A stretch of DNA of 13,990 bases from Anaerolineae bacterium (lineage in GTDB: Bacteria; Chloroflexota; Anaerolineae; B4-G1; SLSP01), in contig JAFGSL010000640.1 in NCBI GenBank assembly GCA_016934645.1, positions 1 through 13,990 on the forward strand, read 5' to 3'. The position numbers were made by a program, and so were the translations under genes. Shown piece by piece: positions 6,826 through 13,964 of this stretch (positions are counted from its first letter, which is position 1; each line of letters begins with the position of its first letter). The notes under the pieces are model-generated. The model made no database searches. It had not been told where the DNA came from and was given only the letters and a program-made list of their open reading frames with translations.

Positions 6826-8459
6826 TGTTGCGCCTCTGGACAATCCGGATTATAGCGGAAGTAATCAATCCGCAAATCCACCGGTGTGACCTCCCAACTA
6901 CCTCCTATCAACCCGATGTGTTCACGCGGGAAGGAAATGGACCTCGAATCCAGTAATATCCCGTTGGAATACGAGTCTACCCAAGAACCCCGCACTACCA
7001 CCTTAAGCGTGTTGTAAGCAGGGCCCCTATGGATGGCAGGATTTATATAGCCATCACTATACCATGGGAGTAAGAATATCTTCAGGTTAGTATCACACTC
7101 ATTCAAGTACACACAGTGACGGAAACTGTTATTGCCGGGAAACAGGTAATGATGATAATTGATGACAGCGCGGTTGGCGTTATCACTGATATTAAACGCA
7201 TATAGCTCGTTAAAATCTGCGTTTGCACCGAAGACAATGCCCCAACGCGCCACCCAAACCGGAGCATTGACGAACGAGGCTCGCGCCTCGACACAATACC
7301 GATCAGGAAGCGGATAAGCCTCTGGAGGTAACGGCGCTGCAACCGCCGGCCACACCCAGAAGGTATCTACTTGACCTGGTGGCTCGGAATATCGATGGCG
7401 TGGAACGTAAATCTGGTAATGACCATCCACATAGTTGAGATTGGCAACAACCTCCCAACCAGGATGCTCAGGATCCCAGAAATTGTACCGCTCAGCATTG
7501 CCCGTGCGCCACCCACTGGTGGCATCAGAAAAGCCATCAAAGAATATACGATTCACCTGAACGACAGGCAAGTAGGCCCATTCGCCATTGCCATAGCTGT
7601 TTTTGCCGCGTACTCGGTAGTAATACAAATCACTGGGTTTGTCAGTAAAACTGTAAGACTCTTGGGTGGTGAAGTACATTGCCGGATTGCTAAAGGCTGC
7701 GTCAAACGACTCCTGTAGCTCATAACTGGTCGGCATTGTCACATCAGGATAACCAACATAATCCCAGCTAATCGTGTAGTTCCCTTGCATATCAGGTGCG
7801 GTCACACCAAAATTGGTTGGTGGATAGGGTACCGGCGGCCAACGGCGCATGACAAATGGCAGATAGGCATAAGAAAGAGTGATAATATCCAGCGTGACAG
7901 TCCGTGAGATGATGCGCTCACCATCATCGACCCAGACGGTGTTGGTGATGTCTTGATCCAACAACATCGTAGAGCTGATCACCGCCCGGAACGTGAGCGT
8001 CAGATTGGTCTGAGCCGTGATTGGCGCGATATAGGTGATGGCGTTTTGCTGCGCATCGCATACAGGGGCTACACCTTCCGGATTGACGTGTTCGCTGCCA
8101 CAGACAATCGTCAGCAGGGGTACCAATTGATCCGTAACGGTGATGCCGAAAGTAGTGGTGTTAGGATTACTCACCGTGACTACAAAAGTTACCGGATCAC
8201 CCGCGTAGAGCTTAGCTGGCATATAGCTTTTGGAAACATCCAACGGCTTCGGCAAAGTAACCGTGTCACTTGGATAAAGCACAACGGCGTTAGACCCTTC
8301 CGACATCCCTATCGGTGACAAAGTTATTGACTGCACTGGTGCTTGACCATAAACTGGTTGCAAGCGCACACGCAAAAAGCCATACAAACCTAAGCCCAAC
8401 AATATACTCACAACGACAACAGGCCCTATCAAAAACCACAAACGTCTCTGCGTATTCAT
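6822..8459 (-). CDS. Membrane-anchored surface protein: DUF11, FN3 and concanavalin-like domains
   Basis: 545 residues. An N-terminal hydrophobic segment (about 7-28) after 'MNTQRR' is a signal anchor or signal peptide; 'VYGQA-P' is a possible cleavage site. Order of parts: a DUF11-type domain at about 80-190 ('VTFVVTVSNPNTTTFGITVTDQL'-like text); the linker 'YLPFVMRR' at 199-206 followed by 'WPPVPYPP'; a fibronectin type III-like domain at about 212-303 ('YYYRVRGKNSYG'); and a concanavalin/LamG-like C-terminal domain from about 307 ('FFDGFSDATSGW' to 'GLIGGSWEVTPVDLRIDYFR'). It is a shorter paralogue of the upstream gene at 8550-10772. Start: ATG at 8459 with AGGAGG (8470-8475) 10 nt upstream. 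Its TGA overlaps the GTG of the flippase remnant. Likely role: exported adhesion or ligand-binding protein; no catalytic motif is recognised. Base composition looks poorer in G+C than the plus-strand genes. Confidence 0.8.
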   Translation of the reverse strand: MNTQRRLWFLIGPVVVVSILLGLGLYGFLRVRLQPVYGQAPVQSITLSPIGMSEGSNAVVLYPSDTVTLPKPLDVSKSYMPAKLYAGDPVTFVVTVSNPNTTTFGITVTDQLVPLLTIVCGSEHVNPEGVAPVCDAQQNAITYIAPITAQTNLTLTFRAVISSTMLLDQDITNTVWVDDGERIISRTVTLDIITLSYAYLPFVMRRWPPVPYPPTNFGVTAPDMQGNYTISWDYVGYPDVTMPTSYELQESFDAAFSNPAMYFTTQESYSFTDKPSDLYYYRVRGKNSYGNGEWAYLPVVQVNRIFFDGFSDATSGWRTGNAERYNFWDPEHPGWEVVANLNYVDGHYQIYVPRHRYSEPPGQVDTFWVWPAVAAPLPPEAYPLPDRYCVEARASFVNAPVWVARWGIVFGANADFNELYAFNISDNANRAVINYHHYLFPGNNSFRHCVYLNECDTNLKIFLLPWYSDGYINPAIHRGPAYNTLKVVVRGSWVDSYSNGILLDSRSISFPREHIGLIGGSWEVTPVDLRIDYFRYNPDCPEAQQ

Positions 8460-8495
8460 CTACATACTTCCTCCTCTCTTAAAGTTTCCGAGATA

Positions 8496-8539
8496 TATCT
8501 GAGGGAACAATCATCACACAACGACTGTTCCCTCAGATA
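8496..8539 (-). promoter_or_regulatory. Perfect 14-bp inverted repeat between the two surface-protein genes
   Basis: TATCTGAGGGAACA (8496-8509) and TGTTCCCTCAGATA (8526-8539) are exact reverse complements around a 16-nt loop. It lies between the TAG of the upstream surface gene and the Shine-Dalgarno of the next. There is no U-tract after the stem on either strand, so a classical intrinsic terminator is doubtful. An mRNA-stabilising or processing stem, or an operator, would fit. The structure itself is certain; the role is inferred. Confidence 0.6.
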
Positions 8540-8549
8540 ACCTACAACG

Positions 8550-10772
8550 CTATTTATCAGTTACGCGGAAATTATCGAAGCGCGATTGCACCGGTGTAAT
8601 CTCCCAGGAACCTGTAATTAACCCGACGTACGGTTGACCCGGCAAGCCACTCCGGAACGAGTAGGTACCGATATAGTGGCCGTTAAAGAAGACACTAAAT
8701 TGCGTATCGCGCACTTCGACCCTAACCGTAACATCGTTATCGTAACCTGCCTGTAAGCCAGCGCAAGGGGGATCGTTCCAGCCACCCCAGTTAAGATACA
8801 CAAATTCGTCATTCGTACCGCGTGGTAAATAGGCAGCCGGCACATAAGGAGCATAGCCGAAATCGGTGGTGTAATTGGTGTAACCACTGATCGCACAACG
8901 TCCCTCGAAGTTCCACTCCACAACATGGAAGGTCTCAAAATAACCTGTCCCTCCGTTCGTGCGCGTGCCGAGGAAAATCAATCCGGCCTTACCTTGCGCG
9001 GGCGAATATCCGCCTTCGTCCGCAGCTTTGACGAAGCGATGGATCACCTGCAAATCATAGCTTCGGTCAGCGTGCGAATACGGAGCGGGCAGCACGCCCA
9101 TACGTTTATTGTTTAAACCAATTTGATTCCAGAGGATTTTCATACGATAGTAACCACCGTCATAGTTCGCATCTAGCACACCACGGCCATCCAAATTGAA
9201 GACCTGCCGCGGCCATCCGGTAGCAGTACTCGAGAAATCGTCGAAGAATCCCTTTGGCTGAACAACAACGGTTTGCACATTGCTCCACGGACCAGCGCCA
9301 TAGGTATTGTTGCCCCGCACGCGGTAGTAGTAGGTGCCTACGGCCTTGTCCGTATACGACTTAGATAGAGTGGCAGCCGAGAGAGTCAGTTCCGTCGGCG
9401 ATGTGAAGCTCGCATTCGTCGCTTCCTGGAACGTGTAAGATGTCGGCTTGTAAGGATCAGTAGCCGGAGAATAACTCCAACTGAGTTGGTAATTGCCATG
9501 AGCGTCGTTGCTTGGCAGGGTGAGTAACGGTGCATACGGTATCGGCGGATAGCGTCGTCTGATTACCGGTAGGTAAACGTAGCGTGTACCGTTGCGGATG
9601 GTCACTCTAACGGTATCGATTTTTTCGGGATTGAAGCCGCCATTCACACCTTTGGCGCGCACCTGGATATCATACTCCGCGTCATCCTCGGTCGGCAGCG
9701 ACCAAGCATAGGTCCAGTCCCACCAATCACCCGTGGGATCAGCCGTGATTGTCGTGGCCTGCTGCCAATTATCCGGTTGCACCACGCCAACCTTCTTGAT
9801 ATTCACCTCCACCGTCGGAGCGGTGGCGGCTGCCAACGGCGCAACAGACGGGACTACCGGGGCCACATTCCATTGCTGGTACAACAGGTCGAGGGGATTC
9901 ACCATAACCGACTGGACTGCGCTCCAACGGCTTTCATAGGTCTCAGTGCGCGTCTTGGCGCGATAGTAGTAGGTGTAACCGCGCGGCTGGTCTTCGATGT
10001 ACTTGGACGTCGCATCGATCACAGTATATTCATTCCTGATCTGTGAGAAATAGGGATCGGTCGATTCCTGCAAGATATAGGCTACCGCGCCGGGAACCGA
10101 GTCCCATGACACCGTGTACCAGTCATTCAACCCACCGTTGTTGGAAATAGAATAGAGGTCGGGCGGTTCGGGAAATCCAGGTTCATCACCGGTCCACGCG
10201 CGCCCTGCGATCGTAAATGTACCGCGAGTCGTAAACAATTGGTTGTTCCATGGCTCGTCGATTTGGACACTCGGGTAGTCTTCCACTGTCACTGTCACAA
10301 AGCGGGTAAACGATAGACCGCCCTCGGTGATGGTGGCCGTGTTGGTGATGATATCATCGGGCAACACAGAAGTGGCCACCGTTGCCTGGAATGACAACGT
10401 CACCGTACCACCGGTAGCGATAGGATCGACCGTAAATTGCACACCGCTCCCAGAAGGGAAACCGAAACCGGCGCCCTCTGGCACAACATGCGCACTATAG
10501 CTCACATAGGTCAACTCCGGGGCCAAAGGATCGTTCACCTCGATAGTGGTTGTCGTGCTGAGGCTATCATTGTTCAAGATGATGGAATAGGCTACCGTGC
10601 CACCAGCTCCCACGTTACGTGGATTTGCATCCTTATAAGATGTGTTGAGCAACAACGTACCCTGGGCACGCGCGCTATGAACGCTTGCCAACCAGACCAA
10701 TCCCATCAGGATAGCCCCAACAAGCGTTAACAGGACAAACACGTGCCTCTTCTCTGCGTACTGCTGATTCAT
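8550..10772 (-). CDS. Secreted multi-domain surface protein: DUF11, Ig-like with FN3 insertion, FN3, concanavalin-like
   Basis: 740 residues from the ATG at 10772, chosen because AAAGGAG (10779-10785) lies 6 nt upstream and the protein then starts directly with a signal peptide ('KRHVFVLLTLVGAILMGLVW', cleavage after ARA at 34-36). The frame is open for 32 more codons upstream, without support. Parts: DUF11-like at about 45-163; 'VQIDEPWNNQLFTTRGTFTIAGRAW' style Ig-like start (169-193); FN3-like at 203-292; Ig-like end at about 319-393; linker 'YLPVIRRR' (400-407) plus 'YPPIPYAP'; second FN3-like at 414-505; concanavalin/LamG-like domain from 508 ('FFDDFSSTATGW') to the end ('GLITGSWEITPVQSRFDNFR'). 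No C-terminal TM or sorting motif is seen, so it is probably secreted or held by its partners. It is paralogous to the next gene downstream. Likely role: adhesion or binding of an extracellular polymer; no enzyme motif is recognised. Confidence 0.82.
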   Translation of the reverse strand: MNQQYAEKRHVFVLLTLVGAILMGLVWLASVHSARAQGTLLLNTSYKDANPRNVGAGGTVAYSIILNNDSLSTTTTIEVNDPLAPELTYVSYSAHVVPEGAGFGFPSGSGVQFTVDPIATGGTVTLSFQATVATSVLPDDIITNTATITEGGLSFTRFVTVTVEDYPSVQIDEPWNNQLFTTRGTFTIAGRAWTGDEPGFPEPPDLYSISNNGGLNDWYTVSWDSVPGAVAYILQESTDPYFSQIRNEYTVIDATSKYIEDQPRGYTYYYRAKTRTETYESRWSAVQSVMVNPLDLLYQQWNVAPVVPSVAPLAAATAPTVEVNIKKVGVVQPDNWQQATTITADPTGDWWDWTYAWSLPTEDDAEYDIQVRAKGVNGGFNPEKIDTVRVTIRNGTRYVYLPVIRRRYPPIPYAPLLTLPSNDAHGNYQLSWSYSPATDPYKPTSYTFQEATNASFTSPTELTLSAATLSKSYTDKAVGTYYYRVRGNNTYGAGPWSNVQTVVVQPKGFFDDFSSTATGWPRQVFNLDGRGVLDANYDGGYYRMKILWNQIGLNNKRMGVLPAPYSHADRSYDLQVIHRFVKAADEGGYSPAQGKAGLIFLGTRTNGGTGYFETFHVVEWNFEGRCAISGYTNYTTDFGYAPYVPAAYLPRGTNDEFVYLNWGGWNDPPCAGLQAGYDNDVTVRVEVRDTQFSVFFNGHYIGTYSFRSGLPGQPYVGLITGSWEITPVQSRFDNFRVTDK

Positions 10773-10778
10773 ATCAAA

Positions 10779-10785
10779 CTCCTTT
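10779..10785 (-). promoter_or_regulatory. Shine-Dalgarno that fixes the surface-protein start
   Basis: AAAGGAG on the minus strand, 6 nt before the ATG at 10772. It selects this start over the longer open frame reaching 10868. Confidence 0.75.
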
Positions 10786-10800
10786 CGATTTGTCTTTGCG

Positions 10801-10815
10801 TTTCCAGCAAGGAAA
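10801..10815 (-). other. Small leader hairpin
   Basis: TTTCC (10801-10805), loop AGCAA, GGAAA (10811-10815), a perfect 5-bp stem 2 nt from the larger hairpin at 10818-10843, in the 5' leader of the secreted surface-protein gene. Weak alone; noted because of its position. Confidence 0.3.
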
Positions 10816-10817
10816 TC

Positions 10818-10843
10818 GCCGTGCGAGAACGTCTCGGCACGGC
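10818..10843 (-). promoter_or_regulatory. Stem-loop in the leader of the surface-protein gene
   Basis: On the minus strand, outer arms GCCGTGC and GCACGGC (7 bp) are followed by one bulged C, then GAGA/TCTC (4 bp) around the triloop CGT. It lies between the candidate promoter (10872-10903) and the Shine-Dalgarno (10779-10785). No U-tract follows. It could be a leader attenuator, an mRNA-stabilising stem or the 3' end of the mtaB transcript. Confidence 0.45.
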
Positions 10844-10871
10844 TCAGTGCGGCATAGACGGAAAACACAGC

Positions 10872-10903
10872 ATCATATATACCATAGGTGACACAATCCG
10901 CAA
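10872..10903 (-). promoter_or_regulatory. Candidate promoter for the surface-protein genes
   Basis: On the minus strand TTGCGG (10903-10898), a 16-bp spacer and TATATA (10881-10876) within the AT-rich string TATATATGAT. A TATGAT at 10877-10872 is a closer -10 match but would need a 20-bp spacer. It starts 8 bp after the mtaB stop codon and would make the surface proteins a separate transcription unit with a leader of roughly 95 nt. Confidence 0.35.
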
Positions 10904-10910
10904 CCTTGAT

Positions 10911-12152
10911 TCAGATGTGCCCCACGACACCTTGCTCCGTTAGCTCAACCAACAACGTGGGGATGGTCCGGTTGTATAGGTCGCTTTCCGATTGCGTTAG
11001 CACCTCAAGGTAGTTATCCGTCCACCCGCGCCAATAGCCAGCATCGTCCCTCTGTTCCCATAGCACAGGCAGAATCTGGCCGATGAATTTAAGACGATAA
11101 TCCACTGCCAATTGTTCCCCTAACATACGCATACGCGCAGCGCGCTCTCGCCGCAGCGCTGCGGGGATAGGGTTCGGCAGACGCGCAGCCGGTGTTCCAG
11201 GACGCGCGGAGTACGGAAAAACGTGCAGGCGGGCAAACGCGATCTGCGCCACAAAATCCAGGCTCGTTGTGAAGTCCGCTTCAGTCTCGCCAGGAAAACC
11301 GGCGATAATATCGGTGGTGATAGCGATGTCGGGGGATACAGCGCGCGCCGCGTCCACCAGTGCCGCGAACTGTTCCGAACTCATTCGACGGCCCATCCGC
11401 TTGAGCACGGCGTCGGAACCGGATTGCAGAGGCAGATGGAGTTGGCGGCAAAGACGGGGGGTTTCCCATTGACGCAACAAGGTATCATCCACATCCCATG
11501 GTTCAACCGAAGAAAGGCGCAAGCGGGGAATAGCCGTTTCGCGAAGTAAGGTATCGACCAGCGTCGCCAACCCCTGAGCCATTCCCAGATCGTGACCGTA
11601 AGCGCCCAAACTCACGCCCGTGAGTACGATTTCCTGCGCCCCCTGCGCGACCAGTTCACGTGTCGCCCGCAGCACATCATCCAATGGGCGGCTGTGTGCC
11701 GGGCCACGCAATACCCGCGTGATGCAGTAGGTGCAGGCATGATCGCAACCGTCCTGCACGGCGAGGAAAACGCGTGTGTGCCCCCACCGACCCGGCGACC
11801 ACGCAACGGGCGCGGCATCCACACCAGTGATGATCTCTACCGCGCGGGATTTGTCGATATTGGGGATAGCCCACGTCACGCCAGGAAGCGCGGCAACGCG
11901 TGTTGCATTTTCGGTGGCCCAGCAGCCGATGACTGCCAGGCGTGCTTGAGGATTCAGCCGGTGAAGCGAGTGCAGCCGGTGACGGCTCTTCCGCGTCGCT
12001 TGCGTGGTAACTGCGCATGAGTTCAATACGATAATGTGTGCCGTCTCGGGTGCCGCAACTACGCCATAACCGGCCCCGGCAAAACGTCGCGCCAGGGCCT
12101 CCGTTTCTGCCGTGTTCAGACGGCAGCCGAGGGATTCCAGGTAAACCTGCAT
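10911..12152 (-). CDS. mtaB: tRNA (N6-threonylcarbamoyladenosine37) methylthiotransferase MtaB
   Basis: 413 residues of the MiaB/RimO/MtaB radical-SAM family. The N-terminal MTTase domain has its three cluster cysteines C10 (in 'SLGCRLNTAE'), C46 ('NSCAVT') and C77 ('VIGCWA'). The radical-SAM cluster is C136-x3-C140-x2-C143 ('DGCDHACTYCITRVLRGPAHSRP'). A short TRAM-like RNA-binding segment ends the protein. The 'LGCRLN' and 'NSCAVT' forms fit MtaB (YqeV type) rather than MiaB or RimO. The enzyme adds a methylthio group to t6A37 of tRNAs reading ANN codons, giving ms2t6A. Start: ATG at 12152, sharing one base with the TGA of the preceding gene (TGATG), so translation is coupled; a TTG one codon earlier is possible but less likely. 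It is the last gene of the overlapped four-gene operon. Confidence 0.93.
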   Translation of the reverse strand: MQVYLESLGCRLNTAETEALARRFAGAGYGVVAAPETAHIIVLNSCAVTTQATRKSRHRLHSLHRLNPQARLAVIGCWATENATRVAALPGVTWAIPNIDKSRAVEIITGVDAAPVAWSPGRWGHTRVFLAVQDGCDHACTYCITRVLRGPAHSRPLDDVLRATRELVAQGAQEIVLTGVSLGAYGHDLGMAQGLATLVDTLLRETAIPRLRLSSVEPWDVDDTLLRQWETPRLCRQLHLPLQSGSDAVLKRMGRRMSSEQFAALVDAARAVSPDIAITTDIIAGFPGETEADFTTSLDFVAQIAFARLHVFPYSARPGTPAARLPNPIPAALRRERAARMRMLGEQLAVDYRLKFIGQILPVLWEQRDDAGYWRGWTDNYLEVLTQSESDLYNRTIPTLLVELTEQGVVGHI

Positions 12153-12700
12153 CAACGTGGAGTGCGAACGGCGATACCGGCGGCTTTCAAGCGGGAACGG
12201 ATTTCGTCAAGAACGTACTCAGCCTCTTCTTCCTGATCCTCGACGATGGCAATAACGCCCGTATAGGCATCGGCGAGAATGTCAAAATCGCCCCCATATT
12301 CATGCTGAAACGCGAACAATATCTCCCAGATGCGGGGTTCGACCTTGGAGGACGTAAACGCAGGGACCATCAACGACCGGGCCGGTAGAACAGCACCGAT
12401 CAAATCATCGACATCCTCATCGTAGGCATCATCAACAAGATCACCCGTTTGCTTATCCGACACCGGAGGGAGGGGAAAAAAGAGGAAGAAGATCGCAGTG
12501 ACAGCGACGAGTGCCAACCCCGCGATCACATACAAGAATCCCTTGAACAATGTCTGAAAAAAGGCACGCCCACCCGGTGTGGGAAAATGCCACAAGAAAA
12601 TGAGCAATGCCCCGTAAAGCACGACAAGCATCAAAGCGCGTGCCCAAGGATAGCGATATGCTTTTTGTTCAGCAGATGACTTTTCCATAAATTTTTCCAC
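12152..12700 (-). CDS. Small two-TM membrane protein of unknown function
   Basis: About 182 residues; not recognised. Visible parts: a short charged N-terminus, two hydrophobic segments ('ALMLVVLYGALLIFLWHF' and 'GFLYVIAGLALVAVTAIFFLF'), an acidic linker ('DLVDDAYDEDVDDLIG') and a soluble C-terminal part with an acidic helix ('VEDQEEEAEYVLDEIRSRL'). With two TM segments both ends should lie on the same side, probably the cytoplasm. Start choice: GTG at 12700 has GGAG 5 nt upstream; GTG at 12706 overlaps the preceding stop (GTGA) but has its ribosome site too close; ATG at 12688 is a third option. Its stop shares a base with the mtaB start, so it is co-expressed with mtaB and the lipoproteins. 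No function is proposed. Confidence 0.72.
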   Translation of the reverse strand: MEKFMEKSSAEQKAYRYPWARALMLVVLYGALLIFLWHFPTPGGRAFFQTLFKGFLYVIAGLALVAVTAIFFLFFPLPPVSDKQTGDLVDDAYDEDVDDLIGAVLPARSLMVPAFTSSKVEPRIWEILFAFQHEYGGDFDILADAYTGVIAIVEDQEEEAEYVLDEIRSRLKAAGIAVRTPR

Positions 12701-12702
12701 CG

Positions 12703-13341
12703 TCACTCCTGCAACGGCTGAACCTCCAGATTGTCAAAGTCAATGACTACGTCTGCTTCATCGAACGCACCGGCGTAAAGGCCGATGTCACCTTTGGCGA
12801 GTTGCGCGTCTTCGACTTGCAATACCTGCGTCCCATTGACACTGAAAACAAAGATTGCACCGCGCGCTTCCACCTCCAAGACGTTAATCGCCGCTCCCTG
12901 ATGGATAGCATCACTCGGCATCCAATCCGATCCCAAGAGATTCCACGAGCCGCTATTGTACCAGGCTGCCCGCGCATACCCGTCGCCGCTGATGGAGAAT
13001 ACGTAAAACTGCTGATCGTCGGCCATGCGCACCAAAACGCCGTACTCATTATCGTCCGGGCCGGAGACCTGCGTCGCTTCCACGGTGAGCTGGAAGTCGC
13101 TGTAGGTACGGCTCGCCGCCGCCCACGCCACCTGACCTACCTCGAACACATGCACACGCAGCACACCATCCACCACTGCAACAGACGCAGCAGCATCAGC
13201 GCTCAATTGCCAACCGCCTACATCATCGAACGTTTCCGTCCAGGGACCATGATCCCCCGCTCCGCACGCAAGCAATATGACGGCAAATACACATAACGTT
13301 ACACCCAACAGCCAACAGCGCTGCCTCCGGTTCTGGATCAT
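12703..13341 (-). CDS. Lipoprotein with concanavalin/LamG-like domain (paralogue 2)
   Basis: 212 residues. A signal peptide ends in a lipobox, L23-L24-A25-C26, so the mature protein should be lipid-anchored outside the membrane. The rest is one concanavalin-like (LamG or DUF1080-like) domain: 'TETFDDVGGWQ' near the start, 'YGVLVRMADDQQFYVFSISGD' style core and 'GDIGLYAGAF...IDFDNLEV' at the end. It aligns along its whole length with the upstream lipoprotein, pointing to tandem duplication. Start: ATG at 13341 with GGAGG (13352-13356) 10 nt upstream and a 4-nt ATGA overlap with the preceding stop; a longer open frame to 13371 lacks support. Likely role: binding of a glycan or other surface ligand. 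No catalytic residues are recognised. Confidence 0.8.
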   Translation of the reverse strand: MIQNRRQRCWLLGVTLCVFAVILLACGAGDHGPWTETFDDVGGWQLSADAAASVAVVDGVLRVHVFEVGQVAWAAASRTYSDFQLTVEATQVSGPDDNEYGVLVRMADDQQFYVFSISGDGYARAAWYNSGSWNLLGSDWMPSDAIHQGAAINVLEVEARGAIFVFSVNGTQVLQVEDAQLAKGDIGLYAGAFDEADVVIDFDNLEVQPLQE

Positions 13342-13949
13342 GGCTTGTCCACCTCCAGGTCGTCGAACCACACAATCGTATCGCCCTGACGCAAGGTGCC
13401 CGCGGCCATGCCGATGTCACCGCGTTCGAGCGTATCGTCTTCCACTTGCGCCGCCCGCTCGCCATTGATGTAGAGGCTGAGCTGCTTTCCTTCGCAGACG
13501 GCCTGGATGCGATTTTCGCTGCCGTCGAGGCGGATCAACGATGAGCGCAACATCCCATCCCCGGTCAGCGGTTGTAGCTCTCCTTCGGCGTCACGGCGAA
13601 AAATAGCGTAGTACCCATCGGTACTGATAGCAAAGTAGTAGAACTCACCCTCGGTGTAACGGCAAAAAACGCCGTAGTGATTGTCTGCCACGCCCTCAGA
13701 ACGCACTTTGACCTCCACTGTCACGTCCTGGTAGGTACGGCCAGACGCAGCCCAGACGAACCACTGCGATGCATCGATCTGCATTAAATAGCGTCCCTGC
13801 TGGTAGCCGCGCACATACGTTTCGTGCGAGGCCGCTCCCCACCCACTCGCCGGATCGGAGAAATCATCTGTAAAAGGCGCGGCGGTTCTCGCACAGCCTG
13901 CCAGGATCAAAATAACCGCCAACAAGAGCAGACTCCATCGCGTTCGCAC
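13338..13949 (-). CDS. Lipoprotein with concanavalin/LamG-like domain (paralogue 1)
   Basis: 203 residues from GTG at 13949, a start fixed by GGAGGAGG (13957-13964) 7 nt upstream. The signal peptide 'TRWSLLLLAVILILAGC' has its lipobox cysteine at residue 19. The mature part is one concanavalin-like domain with 'FTDDFSDPASGWG' at the start, 'YGVFCRYTEGEFYYFAISTDG' style core strands and 'GDIGMAAGT...VWFDDLEV' at the end. It is the first visible gene of a four-gene overlapped operon (lipoprotein, lipoprotein, small membrane protein, mtaB). Its FDDFSDPxSGW opening also appears at the start of the C-terminal domains of both larger surface proteins downstream. Likely role: a surface binding lipoprotein; the ligand is unknown. 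Confidence 0.82.
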   Translation of the reverse strand: MRTRWSLLLLAVILILAGCARTAAPFTDDFSDPASGWGAASHETYVRGYQQGRYLMQIDASQWFVWAASGRTYQDVTVEVKVRSEGVADNHYGVFCRYTEGEFYYFAISTDGYYAIFRRDAEGELQPLTGDGMLRSSLIRLDGSENRIQAVCEGKQLSLYINGERAAQVEDDTLERGDIGMAAGTLRQGDTIVWFDDLEVDKP

Positions 13950-13956
13950 GTTCGCA

Positions 13957-13964
13957 CCTCCTCC
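13957..13964 (-). promoter_or_regulatory. Strong Shine-Dalgarno supporting a GTG start
   Basis: GGAGGAGG on the minus strand, 7 nt before the GTG at 13949; it decides the start of the first lipoprotein gene. The remaining 26 bases to the window edge show no promoter that can be called with confidence. Confidence 0.75.

Noticed and set aside
6855..6873. Inverted repeat GCGGA ... TCCGC similar to the intergenic palindromes
   Set aside because: Only a 5-bp stem with a 9-nt loop, inside well-supported coding sequence; likely chance.
8505..8550. Internal promoter before the membrane-anchored surface protein
   Set aside because: TTGTGT with a 17-18-bp spacer to an AT-rich box overlaps the inverted repeat and matches the consensus poorly.
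10773..10868. N-terminal extension of 32 codons for the secreted surface protein
   Set aside because: It would place a signal peptide in mid-protein; the ATG at 10772 has a strong Shine-Dalgarno.
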